Below are positions 6,609 through 7,461 of a stretch of 7,461 nt of DNA, piece after piece. The DNA comes from Cryomorphaceae bacterium. Lineage in GTDB: Bacteria; Bacteroidota; Bacteroidia; Flavobacteriales; Schleiferiaceae. A program made the position numbers and the translations under genes. The DNA is taken from the NCBI GenBank assembly GCA_003507115.1, contig DNWN01000045.1:1-7461 (forward strand), given 5' to 3'. The notes below the pieces were generated by a model that was given only the letters and a program-made list of their open reading frames with translations, did no database searches and was not told where the DNA came from. How positions within the stretch are numbered: the first letter of the stretch is position 1; every line of letters starts with the position of its first letter.

Positions 6609-7461
6609 CGTTCTTAAAGAAAAGCGTTCCGTCTACGGCATCGACGAGGATGACGGCGTCCCGTTGAATTTCCCCTGCCAGGAGTTGCTTGGAGAGCTCG
6701 TTGAGGACCCGGCGCTGAATGGTTCGCTTCAAGGGACGCGCCCCAAAGGCGGGGTCGAATCCTTCGAGAGCCAACGCCTGCACGGCTTCCGGACTGAAAT
6801 CAATCGTCACCTCTTGTTCAAGCAATTGCCGTTTGACCCGATCGAGTTGAATCTGAACAATGCGCTCAATGTGCGAAGGATCTAGCGCGTGGAAACCGAG
6901 AATCTCATCGATGCGGTTCATAAATTCTGGCCGCAAGCTTCGTTTTAACAGAGCCATCACCTCCTCCATTTCATGCCCTTCCATGAGCAGTTCTGAGCCC
7001 AGGTTGGAGGTCATGATCACAATGCTATGGGTGAAATGTGCTGTCCGCCCTTTGTTATCGGTTAGGCGGCCATCGTCGAGGACTTGGAGCAAAATGTTGA
7101 AGACCTCTGGGTGGGCTTTCTCGATTTCGTCCAGTAGGATGACGGAATACGGCCGTCGGCGAACCGCCTCCGTTAGCTGACCACCCTCGTCATAGCCCAC
7201 ATACCCCGGAGGTGCGCCAATAAGGCGGGAAACGGCTTGGCGTTCCTGGTATTCACTCATGTCGATGCGAACCATAGCGTTCTCATCATCAAACAAGAAA
7301 TCCGCCAAGGTTCGCGCTAGTTCTGTTTTACCCACTCCTGTGGGACCCAAGAATAAAAAGGATCCGATGGGACGCTTGGGGTCACTGAGTCCAGCCCGGG
7401 ATCGGCGTAATGCGTCCGCGACAGCTGAAATCGCTTCATCCTGACCAATCACGCGTTGATG
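6583..7461 (-). CDS. clpB: ATP-dependent chaperone ClpB, C-terminal part
   Basis: This minus-strand frame is open to the window edge and holds the last 292 residues of an AAA+ Hsp100 disaggregase (full proteins are about 860). ClpB threads aggregated proteins through its hexamer pore with DnaK in the cytoplasm. The fragment starts at [10 protein letters not shown], the beginning of the second nucleotide-binding domain. It shows Walker [11 protein letters not shown], the pore-loop region [13 protein letters not shown], Walker [14 protein letters not shown], sensor 1 TSNLG, the arginine finger in [10 protein letters not shown], and sensor 2 GARPLKR, then the small C-terminal subdomain. Continuous strong match to ClpB, including [19 protein letters not shown], favours ClpB over ClpA or ClpC, although the N-domain and coiled-coil M-domain that would prove it lie outside the window. 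The final residues (VSVESHVD) are encoded inside the overlap with mltG. Confidence 0.93.
   Translation of the reverse strand, partial: HQRVIGQDEAISAVADALRRSRAGLSDPKRPIGSFLFLGPTGVGKTELARTLADFLFDDENAMVRIDMSEYQERQAVSRLIGAPPGYVGYDEGGQLTEAVRRRPYSVILLDEIEKAHPEVFNILLQVLDDGRLTDNKGRTAHFTHSIVIMTSNLGSELLMEGHEMEEVMALLKRSLRPEFMNRIDEILGFHALDPSHIERIVQIQLDRVKRQLLEQEVTIDFSPEAVQALALEGFDPAFGARPLKRTIQRRVLNELSKQLLAGEIQRDAVILVDAVDGTLFFKNVSVESHVD

Noticed and set aside
6466..6885. Open frame on the plus strand spanning the mltG end and opposite clpB
   Set aside because: It overlaps two well-supported genes in other frames and shows no protein motif.
1..7461. Search for a defence system, mobile element, CRISPR array or biosynthetic cluster
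   Set aside because: All well-supported genes are core metabolic, envelope or chaperone genes; no transposase, terminal repeats, spaced direct repeats or toxin-like small genes were seen.

Overview
The window looks like a chromosomal housekeeping region from a member of the Bacteroidota, most likely a fairly GC-rich member of the Flavobacteriales (family not determinable here). Three signs point there. The glyceraldehyde-3-phosphate dehydrogenase is the long form with an N-terminal extension of about 130 residues and a VRRxTYY tail, as known from flavobacteria. Its upstream region carries a TTG-N20-TAnnTTTG promoter of the Bacteroidota sigma-factor type. The HtrA, MltG and GNAT proteins also resemble flavobacterial versions. 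No mobile element, CRISPR array, phage gene, tRNA or rRNA was found, and the genes read as intact except for the two cut by the window edges.

Layout from left to right. Positions 1-438 hold the 3' part of gcvT (glycine cleavage T-protein), followed two bases later by an Lrp/AsnC-family regulator (441-944), both on the plus strand. A 141-base gap follows, then the minus-strand gap gene (1086-2537). Upstream of gap is a 231-base regulatory region with a good promoter, a cluster of TAAGT-type repeats and a 13-bp hairpin that closes the next gene. That gene is an HtrA/DegQ serine protease on the minus strand (2769-4238). A 62-base divergent region then separates htrA from a plus-strand operon of dapF (diaminopimelate epimerase), a GNAT acetyltransferase and mltG (endolytic transglycosylase), whose open reading frames overlap by 7 and 4 bases. 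The window ends with the 3' part of clpB on the minus strand (6583-7461), converging on mltG with a 26-base overlap.

Functional themes are one-carbon/glycine metabolism with a possible local amino-acid-responsive regulator, central glycolysis, and envelope work (periplasmic protein quality control, a peptidoglycan precursor, and glycan strand cleavage), next to a cytoplasmic disaggregase. I see no strong case for an undescribed system. The most interesting points are the repeat cluster in front of gap, the gcvT-lrp coupling, the unassigned acetyltransferase locked between two peptidoglycan genes, and the convergent mltG/clpB overlap.
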